This document shows, one piece after another, positions 33,286 through 41,197 of a stretch of 64,000 nt of DNA (positions within the stretch are counted from its first letter, which is position 1; each line of letters opens with the position of its first letter). The DNA lies in assembly GCF_009755605.1 (NCBI RefSeq), contig NZ_WPNZ01000032.1:1-64000 (forward strand), in the 5' to 3' direction. This DNA comes from Streptomyces typhae (GTDB lineage: Bacteria > Actinomycetota > Actinomycetes > Streptomycetales > Streptomycetaceae). The notes under the pieces are model-generated. The model had not been told where the DNA came from. It ran no database searches and saw nothing but the letters and a program-made list of their open reading frames with translations. A program made the translations under genes and the position numbers.

Positions 33286-34098
33286 GTGGACCAAGGGGAG
33301 CAATCCATTTCTCACGTCATCGATGTGGAGACGCCCAGCGTTGCTCGGATGTACGACTGGCTGCTGGGAGGCATCGACAACTACAAAGCGGATCGGGACG
33401 CGTGCCAGATCCTGCTGGAGATCGCACCCAGTACCAAGGCCCTGGCAGTGAACAACCGGGCCTTCCTCCGGCGGGTCGTGAAGGTACTGGCACAGGAGTA
33501 CGGCATCCGCCAGTTCCTCGACCACGGCTCGGGGCTGCCGACACGTGACAATGTGCATGAGGTGGCGCAGCGTGTCGCAACCGACGCGCGTGTGGTGTAC
33601 GTGGACAACGACCCGATCGTCCTGGCGCACGGCCGCACCCGTCTGGTCGAGAACGACAGGACGGCCATCGTCCAAGCCGACATGCGGGACACCGACGGCA
33701 TCTTCCGGCACTCCGATGTCACCCGGCTCATCCGCCGCGACGAGCCGACCGCCGCGCTGTTCGTCTCGGTCACGCACTGCCTCAAGGACCACGAGGTGCA
33801 GCCGATGATCGACGCGGTCAAGGAGCGTCTTGCACCGGGCAGCTTCATGGTGATCTGTCAGCTCGTGAGCGAGCACGAGAAGGTCCGTGAGGACGTCACC
33901 GCCCTGATGGCCGATGCCACCGGCGGCAACTGGGGCCGGGTCCGCGAGGAGGACGACGTCCGCGGCTATCTGCGAGGCCTGGACCTCATCGAGCCGGGCC
34001 TGCGCGATGTGACCGACTGGCGGCCCGACCGCGAAGTCCATCCCCGCCAGCACGTCGACGACTGGGTGGAGTGGGGCGGCGTCGGCCGCCTGCCCTGA
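33286..34098 (+). CDS. SAM-dependent methyltransferase, Methyltransf_19 (DUF574) family
   Basis: 270 residues. GTG 33286 follows GAGGGGGG. It opens with the family signature PSVARMYDWLLGGIDNYKAD. The SAM-binding loop is FLDHGSGLPT and the acidic ribose site VVYVDNDPIVLAHG. This large Streptomyces family has few characterised members. Substrates are mostly unknown. It is followed by a hairpin terminator and a low-complexity spacer. Confidence 0.92.
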   Translation: MDQGEQSISHVIDVETPSVARMYDWLLGGIDNYKADRDACQILLEIAPSTKALAVNNRAFLRRVVKVLAQEYGIRQFLDHGSGLPTRDNVHEVAQRVATDARVVYVDNDPIVLAHGRTRLVENDRTAIVQADMRDTDGIFRHSDVTRLIRRDEPTAALFVSVTHCLKDHEVQPMIDAVKERLAPGSFMVICQLVSEHEKVREDVTALMADATGGNWGRVREEDDVRGYLRGLDLIEPGLRDVTDWRPDREVHPRQHVDDWVEWGGVGRLP

Positions 34099-34106
34099 CC
34101 CGCCCC

Positions 34107-34134
34107 GGCCTCGCCGGGATCCTCCGGCGAGGCC
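34107..34134. terminator. Hairpin terminator
   Basis: Perfect arms GGCCTCGCCGG (34107-34117) and CCGGCGAGGCC (34124-34134) with a 6-nt loop, 8 bp after the methyltransferase stop. It faces the convergent XRE gene. Confidence 0.85.
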
Positions 34135-34176
34135 ACAGGACGCGCACACCTGCCGCAGCCCTCGCACCAGGTCCGC

Positions 34177-34320
34177 CCCTGTGCCTGTGCCTGTGCCAGC
34201 TCGTGTTTCCGCCCCTGTGCCTGTGCCGGCTCGCGCTTCTGCTCCTGCGCCTGTGCCTGTGCCTGTGCCTGCTAGTGCTTATGCTCCTGCTCGTGCCTCT
34301 GCTCCTGCTCCCGCTCGCAC
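34177..34320. repeat. TGTGCC-type hexanucleotide array
   Basis: Imperfect tandem TGTGCC and TGCTCC units fill most of the space between the convergent methyltransferase and XRE genes. It looks like an expanded and partly degenerate microsatellite. Confidence 0.8.
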
Positions 34321-34326
34321 GCTGCC

Positions 34327-35277
34327 TCAGGTGGCAGATCCGCTGGCACGTTTCCTCTCCAGGCTCACCGAGCGCTCGATGCACTCGTCGAGGAGGTCCA
34401 GGTTCCGGGGGTAGGCAACCGCCTTGTGCATCAGCTCCGTCAGCATGGTCCGGTACTGATCGACCTTGCCGGGCTCCGTGACATACTCCGCGCTCTCCAT
34501 CAGCTCGACGTAGACGATCTCGGACGGGCCGCCGTCCTGCATCCGCAGATGCGTCACCGGAAAGCTTGGGGCAAGGCTCGTGCCGTCGTCCTCGAACGGC
34601 AGGACGCCCACGCTCACGTGCGCCTCGTCCACGTCGGCGAACTTCCGCAGATGCTCGAGCTGTCGCCGCATCACCGTCGGTCCGCCCACCTGGCGGCGCA
34701 GCACTCCCTCGTCGAGGACGACCACGAGCTCCGGCCGCTGCGGGCTGCGGAACAGCTCGGCCCGGTCCATGCGATCACGTACATAGCGGTCCACGGTGGC
34801 CTCGTCGGCCGTGGGCATGGCCGCCTTCACCAGCACGCGTGCGTAGTCCTTGATCTGCAGAAGGCCGGGCACCACATGGTTCTCGTACACGAAGATGCGG
34901 GACGCGGAGCCCTCGAGCGAGATCAGCCGCCGCAGGAAGCCGGGGGTCACGTCGCTGTAGCGGTGCCCCTTCGTCTCGGTGCGGATCTGGCGCAGCAGGC
35001 CGTGGACGTCGTCGAACTTCTCCTCGGGCACCTTGTAGTGCCGTACCAGGTCCCAGACGTCCCGCTCCTTGGCCGGGCTCTCCCCGCGTTCCAGCCGGCT
35101 GATCTTCGACGAGGAGCCACGGATCAGGAGGGCCGCCTCCTGCAAGGTCAGACCCTGGTCCTTGCGGGCGAGCCGCAGGAAGTCCCCCAGCAGTCGCGAT
35201 GCCGCGCCGCGGGACTGCGCCGGCACCTGCTGCTGGGCAGGGGCCGACGCCTCGCGGCGTGCGGGGCCAGCGGACAT
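34327..35277 (-). CDS. XRE family regulator with DUF5753
   Basis: 316 residues. ATG 35277 follows GAGGAG. The Cro/C1-type HTH spans about residues 30-85 (GLTLQEAALLIRGSSSKISR). The DUF5753 ligand domain covers about 95-300 (YENHVVPGLLQIKDYARVL). In Streptomyces this type is paired with DUF397 proteins (as in WhiJ or AbaA-like loci), where the small partner antagonises the regulator. Here the partner lies just upstream at 35384-35635 on the same strand. Confidence 0.92.
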   Translation of the reverse strand: MSAGPARREASAPAQQQVPAQSRGAASRLLGDFLRLARKDQGLTLQEAALLIRGSSSKISRLERGESPAKERDVWDLVRHYKVPEEKFDDVHGLLRQIRTETKGHRYSDVTPGFLRRLISLEGSASRIFVYENHVVPGLLQIKDYARVLVKAAMPTADEATVDRYVRDRMDRAELFRSPQRPELVVVLDEGVLRRQVGGPTVMRRQLEHLRKFADVDEAHVSVGVLPFEDDGTSLAPSFPVTHLRMQDGGPSEIVYVELMESAEYVTEPGKVDQYRTMLTELMHKAVAYPRNLDLLDECIERSVSLERKRASGSAT

Positions 35278-35383
35278 GCGAACTCCTCGTGATCTGGCGG
35301 CAGTTGCCAGTGTTTCACTGTGGAGCACGCATGTCCGGCGGATCAACCGCTGGCCACGGCTGATCCAGGGGATCCTCGGTCCC

Positions 35384-35635
35384 TCAGGCGGCCGACGCCG
35401 TCAGCCCGTCGAAGTCACCGGCACGCGCTCCCGTCACGAAGGCACTGATCTCAGCGGCGGTGAAGACCAGCGCGGGCCCGTCGGGGAAACGGGAGTTGCG
35501 CAGCGCGACACCGCCGTCGGGCAGCGAGGCGAGCTCCACACAGTTGCCCGTCCCGTTGCTCGCCTCGCTCTTGATCCACTGCTCCGACGGAATCGTGCTC
35601 GCCGGGACCCCGTTCTCGTACGGCACAGATCGCAT
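35384..35635 (-). CDS. DUF397 protein, partner of the XRE regulator
   Basis: 83 residues from ATG 35635 (GAGGTG upstream). Family hallmarks are WIKSEASNGTGNCVELA and VALRNSRFPDGPALVF followed by TAAEISAFVTGARAGDFD. It sits upstream of the XRE gene, 106 bp stop to start. The pair forms a WhiJ-like regulatory module that often influences development or antibiotic production. Confidence 0.92.
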   Translation of the reverse strand: MRSVPYENGVPASTIPSEQWIKSEASNGTGNCVELASLPDGGVALRNSRFPDGPALVFTAAEISAFVTGARAGDFDGLTASAA

Positions 35636-35868
35636 ATCTCGACACCTCTTCCATTGCCGGACCGCCCCACGCCTCCACCAGAGGAAGCGCCTCACAGCCA
35701 CGCACGCATTCCCATGCGAGGCCACGGCCTTTTCCCATCTGCAAGTCAGAGAGACGAGCAGGTGGGAAGAATGCTAGGCAACTGCCACCGGCATGTAAGT
35801 CCCCCGTACGGGTGCTACGGCCGCACGCGCGGCAGACAGTGACGGGCGGGAAACAAGCCCCCCACGCG

Positions 35869-36138
35869 TCAGGTATCCACCCGTCCCTCCAGGCGGACGG
35901 TCACGGTGTCCCCCTCCTCCTTCCCGATCGCTCTGCGCACGTCCGCCTTCACCGGCAGCTTGTGCGTGCCGTCCCCCAGGGCCATGAACGCGCTCTGGAA
36001 CGGGTGGCCGTCGATCCTGCCCCGGACCTTCACCAGGCCGCGGGTACCGAAGAACGCGACCGACTCGGGCCACACGACGTAGGTCCAGCCGCCCTTGTTC
36101 GGGCTCTTCTGCAACGTCGCCGTGAACTGTTTGTCCAT
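35869..36138 (-). CDS. DUF1905 family small protein
   Basis: 89 residues from ATG 36138. It matches the DUF1905 beta-barrel pattern: KGGWTYVVWPESVAFFGTRG, then VKVRGRIDGHPFQSAFMALG and KADVRRAIGKEEGDTV. Longer upstream starts (to 36285) would add a tail overlapping the previous gene. The function of the family is unknown. It is the last gene of a minus-strand series that includes the sigma factor. Confidence 0.82.
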   Translation of the reverse strand: MDKQFTATLQKSPNKGGWTYVVWPESVAFFGTRGLVKVRGRIDGHPFQSAFMALGDGTHKLPVKADVRRAIGKEEGDTVTVRLEGRVDT

Positions 36139-36281
36139 CACGGATACCGCCTTTCGGAAGCTTTCGATGTCGAGCTCTTCAAGGGAGGAGTCGAGTGCCT
36201 TCTGCCGAAGGTCAGACGCCGCCGGGCGGGAAAACTCATCGGCGGTGGCGCCGCACCGCCGCGACCAGGCCTTCTCGGGGG

Positions 36282-36989
36282 TCACAGCAGGAACACGGGG
36301 TTCATCACCGCGTCGTCGATGTCGTCGAAGAGTCGGGGGATGACGCGTGCGACCTCACGCAGTCGGTCCTGTGCCTCGTCGGCCATGTCGATCCACTCGA
36401 CCGCCTGCCAGTACAGCGCTTCCTCGTCGGTGGCCGTCGCCACTCCCACCAGGTCCATCCCGATCTTCCCGAACCGGTCGGCGGCCGTTGCGATGAGGTC
36501 GCCCGACTCGGCCTTCGACAGCCTGCGCAGGTCCAAGCCGTACTCGAGAGTGGTCAGGCACCTGTGGATCTCGTCCAGGTGCGATGCGAGAGCACGACGT
36601 ACCCCTGGGATGATGTCTCCGGGCGGCGCTGCGCCTGACTCCGCCTGCAGCCGGCCGACGGTCAGCAGCACGTCGCGGGTCGTGTGGAGGATGTCGGCGA
36701 GCCGCGTGCTCGGAGCGAGCGGCGGATCGTCCTTCGGGGGCGGCTGAAGTACGGGCTCCTCCGACGCCGACGGCTTCTGCGGCACCGACGGCGTCCGCGA
36801 GGTCCGTGACGTCTGCGGTGTCTGCCGTGTCTGCGGCGTCTGCGGCGTCTGCGACGTCCGGGCGGCGGGGGCGGAGAAGTGCGTCAGCCCGATGGCGATG
36901 TCCAGGCCGTCGGTCACGGCGCCGAGCACGGAACGGTCCGCTTGGGAGAGCAGAGCGTCGAGTTCGCGGTCGCTGTGGTCGTGGTTCAC
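36282..36989 (-). CDS. Unrecognised protein encoded with an ECF sigma factor
   Basis: 235 residues. GTG 36989 overlaps the sigma stop by 4 bp. An N-terminal helical part (SDRELDALLSQADRSVLGAV) is joined to a helical C-terminal domain by a linker of repeated T-P-Q and T-S-R triplets encoded by 9-bp DNA repeats (36810-36857). There is no membrane helix. Its position after a sigma factor would fit a soluble anti-sigma-like partner, but no signature supports this. Confidence 0.65.
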   Translation of the reverse strand: MNHDHSDRELDALLSQADRSVLGAVTDGLDIAIGLTHFSAPAARTSQTPQTPQTRQTPQTSRTSRTPSVPQKPSASEEPVLQPPPKDDPPLAPSTRLADILHTTRDVLLTVGRLQAESGAAPPGDIIPGVRRALASHLDEIHRCLTTLEYGLDLRRLSKAESGDLIATAADRFGKIGMDLVGVATATDEEALYWQAVEWIDMADEAQDRLREVARVIPRLFDDIDDAVMNPVFLL

Positions 36990-37549
36990 TTCTGCGCACC
37001 TCCCTGGGTGAGGCCCAGTACTGCTTTGAGCCGGGCTCGTGCCCGGCCGAGGTTCTGCCGTACGGCGTCCGGCTTCATGTCCAGGGCGTGTGCGATCTCC
37101 GCTGTGCCGTAGCCGTCGAGGTGCCAGGCCATGACGCGGCGCGGCTGGGGCGGTAGCGAGGCCAGTGCCTCGTACACCCGTAACTCCTCCTCCTTGATCT
37201 CCACGGCGCGCAACGGGCAGGAGGGGGAGAGGGTTTCGGGTGGGGTGTCGGTGAGCTCGCGGCACCGTGCCTCCCTGCGCAGGAAGTGCCGGTAGGCGAC
37301 CGTGCGCAGCCAAGCCCCCGGATGCGTCAGGCGCGGCCAGAGCGCGTAGGCCTCGGTGAACGCCGACTGGGCGGCCTCTGCCGCCTCGTGCGGCTCCGCC
37401 CCCAGCCTCATCAGGTGGCGTACGAGGCGGCTCAGGTGCCGGGCGTAGAAGAGGGAGAAGTCCACGGGCTCGGGCGCGGTGACGGGCCCGAGCGCGGGAG
37501 GGGAGGCGGAGCGGGTCGTGCCTGCTCGGGCCGTGTGCACGTCATCCAC
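36986..37549 (-). CDS. ECF RNA polymerase sigma factor
   Basis: 187 residues. GTG 37549 has GGAGG 5 nt upstream and overlaps the end of the upstream small gene. Region 2 includes FYARHLSRLVRHLMRLGAEP and AAEAAQSAFTEAYALWPRL. Region 4 is SLPPQPRRVMAWHLDGYGTA and the helix DAVRQNLGRARARLK. It is encoded between a small membrane protein and an unknown soluble protein, all with overlapping ends, one operon. No classical zinc anti-sigma factor is visible. Confidence 0.88.
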   Translation of the reverse strand: MDDVHTARAGTTRSASPPALGPVTAPEPVDFSLFYARHLSRLVRHLMRLGAEPHEAAEAAQSAFTEAYALWPRLTHPGAWLRTVAYRHFLRREARCRELTDTPPETLSPSCPLRAVEIKEEELRVYEALASLPPQPRRVMAWHLDGYGTAEIAHALDMKPDAVRQNLGRARARLKAVLGLTQGGAQK

Positions 37550-37760
37550 GTCCGCCTCCGCCGATCTCGACGCGCACCTCTTCCCCGGCGCGCCGTTCCA
37601 GCAACACGCTTCCCGGCGGGAGAGCGCGGACGCGCTCGCTGGTGCCCTGCTGCCGCAGTCGCGCCAGTCTGACCCGGGTACGGTCACGCATCAGTGCATA
37701 CATCAGCCTGCCCGCAACCAGGCACAGCGTCGCGCTCAGCGCCACAGCCGCTTCGAGCAT
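37542..37760 (-). CDS. Small single-pass membrane protein upstream of the sigma gene
   Basis: 72 residues from ATG 37760 (GAGGGGG upstream). One N-terminal membrane helix (LEAAVALSATLCLVAGRLMY) is followed by a basic, then acidic cytoplasmic tail. The stop overlaps the sigma start by 8 bp. It may tether or regulate the sigma factor, but this is inferred from position only. Confidence 0.6.
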   Translation of the reverse strand: MLEAAVALSATLCLVAGRLMYALMRDRTRVRLARLRQQGTSERVRALPPGSVLLERRAGEEVRVEIGGGGRG

Positions 37761-37899
37761 CCGGGACCCCCTCGTTGTCGCTCCCGCCCGGGGTGCGTCG
37801 TGCACCCGGTCGTAAGGGAGTGCGTTGGGGGCCTCGAATCGTGACAGTGGCCTGTGTGACCTGCCCGGGAGAGCAGGGCGCGCGGTGGGGGGCGGACGG

Positions 37900-38910
37900 T
37901 CAGGCGTTGTCCGGGAGCGGCGCAGCCGGGCTGACCAGGTCGGCGGCGCGCAGGTCGGTCCAGAACGCGGCGGGGACCGGCTCGTTCAGGGCGGCGGTGT
38001 CCTCGGCGATGCGGCTGGGGCGGGTCGCGCCGGGGATGACGGCGGCCGCTGCCGGGTGGGCCAGGGAGAACTGGAGGGCGGCGGCCTTGATGCTGACGCC
38101 GTGCCCGTCGGCCAGGGCCTTCAGTTTGCCGACGCGCTCGATGATCTCCGGCGGGGCCTGCTGGTACTCGAAGTTGCTGCCGCCGGCGAGGACTCCGGAG
38201 CTGTACGGGCCACCGACGATCATGTCGACCCTCTGCTCCTGGGCCAGCGGGAGCAGACGTCCGAGGGCGTGCTCGTGGTCGAGGAGGGTGTAGCGGCCGG
38301 CGAGGAGGAAGCCGTCGGGCTGCGGCTCGTCGAGGGTGAGGGCCAGCTCGATGGGCTCGGTCTTGTTCACGCCCAGGCCCCAGGCCTTGATCACACCCTC
38401 TTCGCGCAGCCGGGACAGGACGCGGAAGGCGCCGGTGCGGGCCTCCTCGAACTTGCTCAGCCAGGCGTCGCCGTGGAAGTCCTGGGCTATGTCGTGGACC
38501 CAGACGATGTCGAGCCTGTCGGTACCCAGGCGCTTGAGGCTGTCCTCGATGGAGCGCTCGGTGGCTTCGGCGGTCCACTCGTGGACGACCTTGTTGGGGT
38601 TGCCGTGCTCGAACAGGCCGCCCTTCTCGCCGAAGTCCGGTGTTGCGGTCTCGTGCTCGTCGAGGATGACGCGGCCGACCTTGCTGGACAGGACGTAGGA
38701 GTCGCGCGGCTTGCCGGCCAGGACCTCGCCGAGGCGGGTCTCGGCCAGGCCGGCGCCGTAGAAGGGCGCGGTGTCGAAGAAGCGGATGCCGTGGTCCCAG
38801 GCGGCCTCGACGGTGGCGCGGGCCTCGTCGTCGGGGATGGCGCGGAACATGTTGCCGAGCGGGGCGGTGCCGAATCCCAGACGGCCGGGGAGGATGGTCT
38901 GAAGCGACAT
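37900..38910 (-). CDS. Aldo/keto reductase
   Basis: 336 residues. ATG 38910 follows AAAGG. It is a TIM-barrel AKR of the D-threo-aldose/L-fucose dehydrogenase-like group: GFGTAPLGNMFRAI, FFDTAPFYGAG with the catalytic Tyr, VLSSKVGR with the Lys and DIVWVHDI with the His. It uses NAD(P) to interconvert aldehydes or ketones and alcohols. It is monocistronic as far as can be seen. The 637-bp space upstream holds low-complexity GATCGC-rich sequence and the RiPP terminator, but no other gene. Confidence 0.9.
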   Translation of the reverse strand: MSLQTILPGRLGFGTAPLGNMFRAIPDDEARATVEAAWDHGIRFFDTAPFYGAGLAETRLGEVLAGKPRDSYVLSSKVGRVILDEHETATPDFGEKGGLFEHGNPNKVVHEWTAEATERSIEDSLKRLGTDRLDIVWVHDIAQDFHGDAWLSKFEEARTGAFRVLSRLREEGVIKAWGLGVNKTEPIELALTLDEPQPDGFLLAGRYTLLDHEHALGRLLPLAQEQRVDMIVGGPYSSGVLAGGSNFEYQQAPPEIIERVGKLKALADGHGVSIKAAALQFSLAHPAAAAVIPGATRPSRIAEDTAALNEPVPAAFWTDLRAADLVSPAAPLPDNA

Positions 38911-39437
38911 GGTGGTGCCTTTTCGCGGGGTTGGGGGCGGTGTACGGGGGTAGGCGCGGATCACGCTCCGCACCCCGGTGCCGGGGTCCGCGGGACGCTG
39001 GGGCTCCGCGGAAGAGAGCGGTCCGCCGGTTGCGAACCCGCAGGTGAGGCTGGAGCGGGCGCGCCTTGCCCGCCAAACGTTACTTGCGGACGCGGGTTAT
39101 TGCAAACGCCCATATATCGCGCACGCCGCCTTGCGTGGGACGCGGGACGCGGATCGGGGACGCCCCGCGCCGGTTACGAGGCGGATCGCGCCCCGTGCCG
39201 CATACGACACGGATCGCACCCCACGCCGAATGCGAACCGGATCGCACCCGCGCCGCGGTTCGCTCGTGTGGGTGGTGACGGCAGCGCCGCCGAGCGGGAC
39301 GCTGCGCACGAAGCCTTCGAGGGGCCGGGAACCGAGCGCGTCCGGTCCCGCACCGTACGCGGTCCTGCCGTTCTGGAGGGGGCGGCGGACCGCGTACGGC
39401 AACGCTTGAGCGGCCGTCGATGCCGCTAATGCCGGAC

Positions 39438-39477
39438 GATACCGCTGATACCGCCGATACCGCCGATATCGCTGAGA
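39438..39477. repeat. 9-bp GATACCGCC-type tandem repeat
   Basis: Four to five imperfect units just beyond the terminator of the P450/peptide operon. Together with the preceding 500 bp it forms a gene-free spacer before the aldo/keto reductase. Confidence 0.75.
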
Positions 39478-39501
39478 TCACCCGCTCCCCGGACAGCGCG
39501 G

Positions 39502-39532
39502 GGCCCGGAAGCCGGGCTTCGGCTTCCGGGCC
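39502..39532 (-). terminator. Terminator of the P450/precursor-peptide operon
   Basis: Perfect 12-bp arms GGCCCGGAAGCC (39502-39513) and GGCTTCCGGGCC (39521-39532) with a 7-nt loop, 15 bp after the stop of the 22-codon gene. It supports that small gene being the last cistron of a real operon. Confidence 0.85.
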
Positions 39533-39547
39533 GTCTTACGGTGATGC

Positions 39548-39616
39548 TCAGTACCAGTACCAGCGCCTGGCGGGCCGGTTCTTGTCGCTGAGGATGCGTC
39601 GCATCGCTGCGGTCAT
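39548..39616 (-). CDS. 22-residue RiPP precursor peptide ending RRWYWY (atropopeptide-like)
   Basis: ATG 39616 has the perfect anti-16S match AAGGAGGTGA six nt upstream, and an in-frame TGA sits within that site, so the start is unambiguous. The peptide has a basic, helix-prone leader (MTAAMRRILSDKN, then RPA) and a C-terminal RRWYWY directly before TGA. It starts 27 nt after the P450 stop and is followed by a hairpin terminator. Known tiny P450-modified RiPPs (tryptorubin core AWYIWY, cihunamide WNIW, biarylitide MRYYH) also use short precursors with aromatic C-terminal cores crosslinked by one P450. The core is probably WYWY or RWYWY. It is too short for standard gene finders. Confidence 0.85.
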   Translation of the reverse strand: MTAAMRRILSDKNRPARRWYWY

Positions 39617-39643
39617 GATCAATCACCTCCTTCCGGTCTCGTG

Positions 39644-40786
39644 TCAGGTCTTCGGTGGTGGCATGGGGGTCCGGCGGAGGGTGAACGGCCGGGGGACGTT
39701 GCCCTCCGCCATGGCCGCGCGGGTGTTGCCGCCGGTGACGCTGAGGTGCGCGTCGTGGGTGAGGGCGGTCAGCGACTCGACGAGCAGCGTCTGCGCCACT
39801 GCCGCTCCCGCGCAGGTGAAGGGGCCTGCGCCGAAGGTGATGAAGCATCCGTGGTCGCCGGTCTCCTGCCAGCGTTCGGGCCGGAACACATCGGGGTCGC
39901 TCCACTGCTGCTCGTCGTGGTGCGTCAGATACGGGCTGACGGAGAGGAGGTCCCCGGCCTGGAAGGGCACACCGCCGACTTCGAGAGGGTGCGGGACAGT
40001 ACGGGCGAGCACCCAGGGCATCGGGCGGTGCCGGAGGGCCTCGCGCACCACCTGGTCGACAGGCCAGGGCCACGGCGAGTCAGCCGTGTGGTGCAGGCAG
40101 CCAAGGAGCACCGACCAGGCCAGCGAGGCGCTGAGGGGCACCACGATCGCCCGGTGCATCATCAGCTGCAGCTCGGCCACCGCCCGGTCGGGCACTTCCG
40201 CGGCCGGACAGGCGCCGAGCACGGCGTCCAGCACATCACGTGGCTCCTCGGCGGGGTGTTCCCGGCGTTGCCGCACCTGCTCGGTCAGGGCGGCGACCAG
40301 CCTGGCGCGCAGGATCTCCGCTCGTACGCGGCGCCACACCTGCGGCGCGTGGAACACCACTCCCCCGCGCGCCGCCCGGTCCGAGAGGCGGCGGGTCGCG
40401 GCCGGGGTGCCGGGGTGCAGCATCAGGTCGGCCACGCTCCGGTGCACCAGCCGGTTCCCGCTCTCCGGCCACCGTCCTGCCGGGTCGAGCTCGGTCACGG
40501 CACGGGCCAGCCCGGCGCGGTACTGCGGGACGCCTGCCCGCAGAAAGTCCCGCACCGCGTGGCCGACTGCCACCTGCGCTTCCCGCGTGGGCAGCAGTGC
40601 GCCGAAGAAGTCCGACATCCCCGTGTGGAAGTCCGGGTCGCGCAGCAGCGCACGTGCCTGGTTCGCGTCACTGACGCAGTACTCGCCCCAGGGGAGTCGG
40701 ATGATTCCCGTCGTGCTGCGGCGACGGAGGCCTTCGATGTACGCGAGGGGGTCCCGCCGGAACCGGCGTTTGTCTCCCATTCTCAT
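39644..40786 (-). CDS. Cytochrome P450, probable RiPP crosslinking enzyme
   Basis: 380 residues from ATG 40786 (GGGAG 8 nt upstream; ATG 40780 is possible). The haem ligand loop is FGAGPFTCAG with Cys325. The K-helix ExxR is Glu249-Arg252 (REALRHRP), and the PERF-like region is FRPERW. The I-helix segment reads HRAIVVPLSASLAW without the usual A-G-x-D-T acid-alcohol pair, an unusual feature that I associate with peptide-crosslinking P450s. It is followed immediately by the aromatic precursor gene, so it most likely forms C-C or C-N bonds between Trp and Tyr side chains. No dedicated ferredoxin is encoded nearby. Confidence 0.88.
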   Translation of the reverse strand: MRMGDKRRFRRDPLAYIEGLRRRSTTGIIRLPWGEYCVSDANQARALLRDPDFHTGMSDFFGALLPTREAQVAVGHAVRDFLRAGVPQYRAGLARAVTELDPAGRWPESGNRLVHRSVADLMLHPGTPAATRRLSDRAARGGVVFHAPQVWRRVRAEILRARLVAALTEQVRQRREHPAEEPRDVLDAVLGACPAAEVPDRAVAELQLMMHRAIVVPLSASLAWSVLLGCLHHTADSPWPWPVDQVVREALRHRPMPWVLARTVPHPLEVGGVPFQAGDLLSVSPYLTHHDEQQWSDPDVFRPERWQETGDHGCFITFGAGPFTCAGAAVAQTLLVESLTALTHDAHLSVTGGNTRAAMAEGNVPRPFTLRRTPMPPPKT

Positions 40787-40908
40787 CGGAGCATCTCCCG
40801 CATCTCCCGTATCTCCTCAGTGGGTGTCTCGGTGGCGGTGCTGCGCCGGCAGCGCGACCGGGCTGGGTTCCGGCCCGGTACGGCAACGGCCAGTCCCCTG
40901 TCCGGCAC
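40783..40908 (-). CDS. Possible 41-residue leader ORF coupled to the P450
   Basis: GTG 40908 opens a frame whose TGA overlaps the P450 ATG by 4 bp. The peptide ends TPTEEIREMREMLR. The Shine-Dalgarno site is weak, and the GGAGAT/GGGAGATGC repeats near its end also form the P450 ribosome site. It may only serve translational coupling or may be chance. Confidence 0.3.
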   Translation of the reverse strand: MPDRGLAVAVPGRNPARSRCRRSTATETPTEEIREMREMLR

Positions 40909-41197
40909 CTAGGTCATCCCGCACTGCACGCCACATACACCCCGAGTAACTCGAAGGTGTAAGCGCACGCCGGAGACCGCGACCGGCCTCGTCCGGCACA
41001 CGCTGCGCGCACGGCACCGGTCTCCGAAACGGCGCACGCCCCCGGTCACCCCGTGCGGTTCTCCCCTCCCCGCCTGGTCCTTTCCGTCACCTGGCCCGCA
41101 GCCGCGCCGGGGATCGCACTGCGTTCCCCGGCGCGGGACGGCTCGTGCTCCGTGCTGCCGGAGGCCCGAGCGGGGCGGGCGGGGCATGCGGGGCGTG

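Noticed and set aside
39080..39481. 133-codon minus-strand frame after the RiPP terminator
   Set aside because: Its first part is the 9-bp repeat and the rest is Arg-rich shadow sequence. It has no start site.
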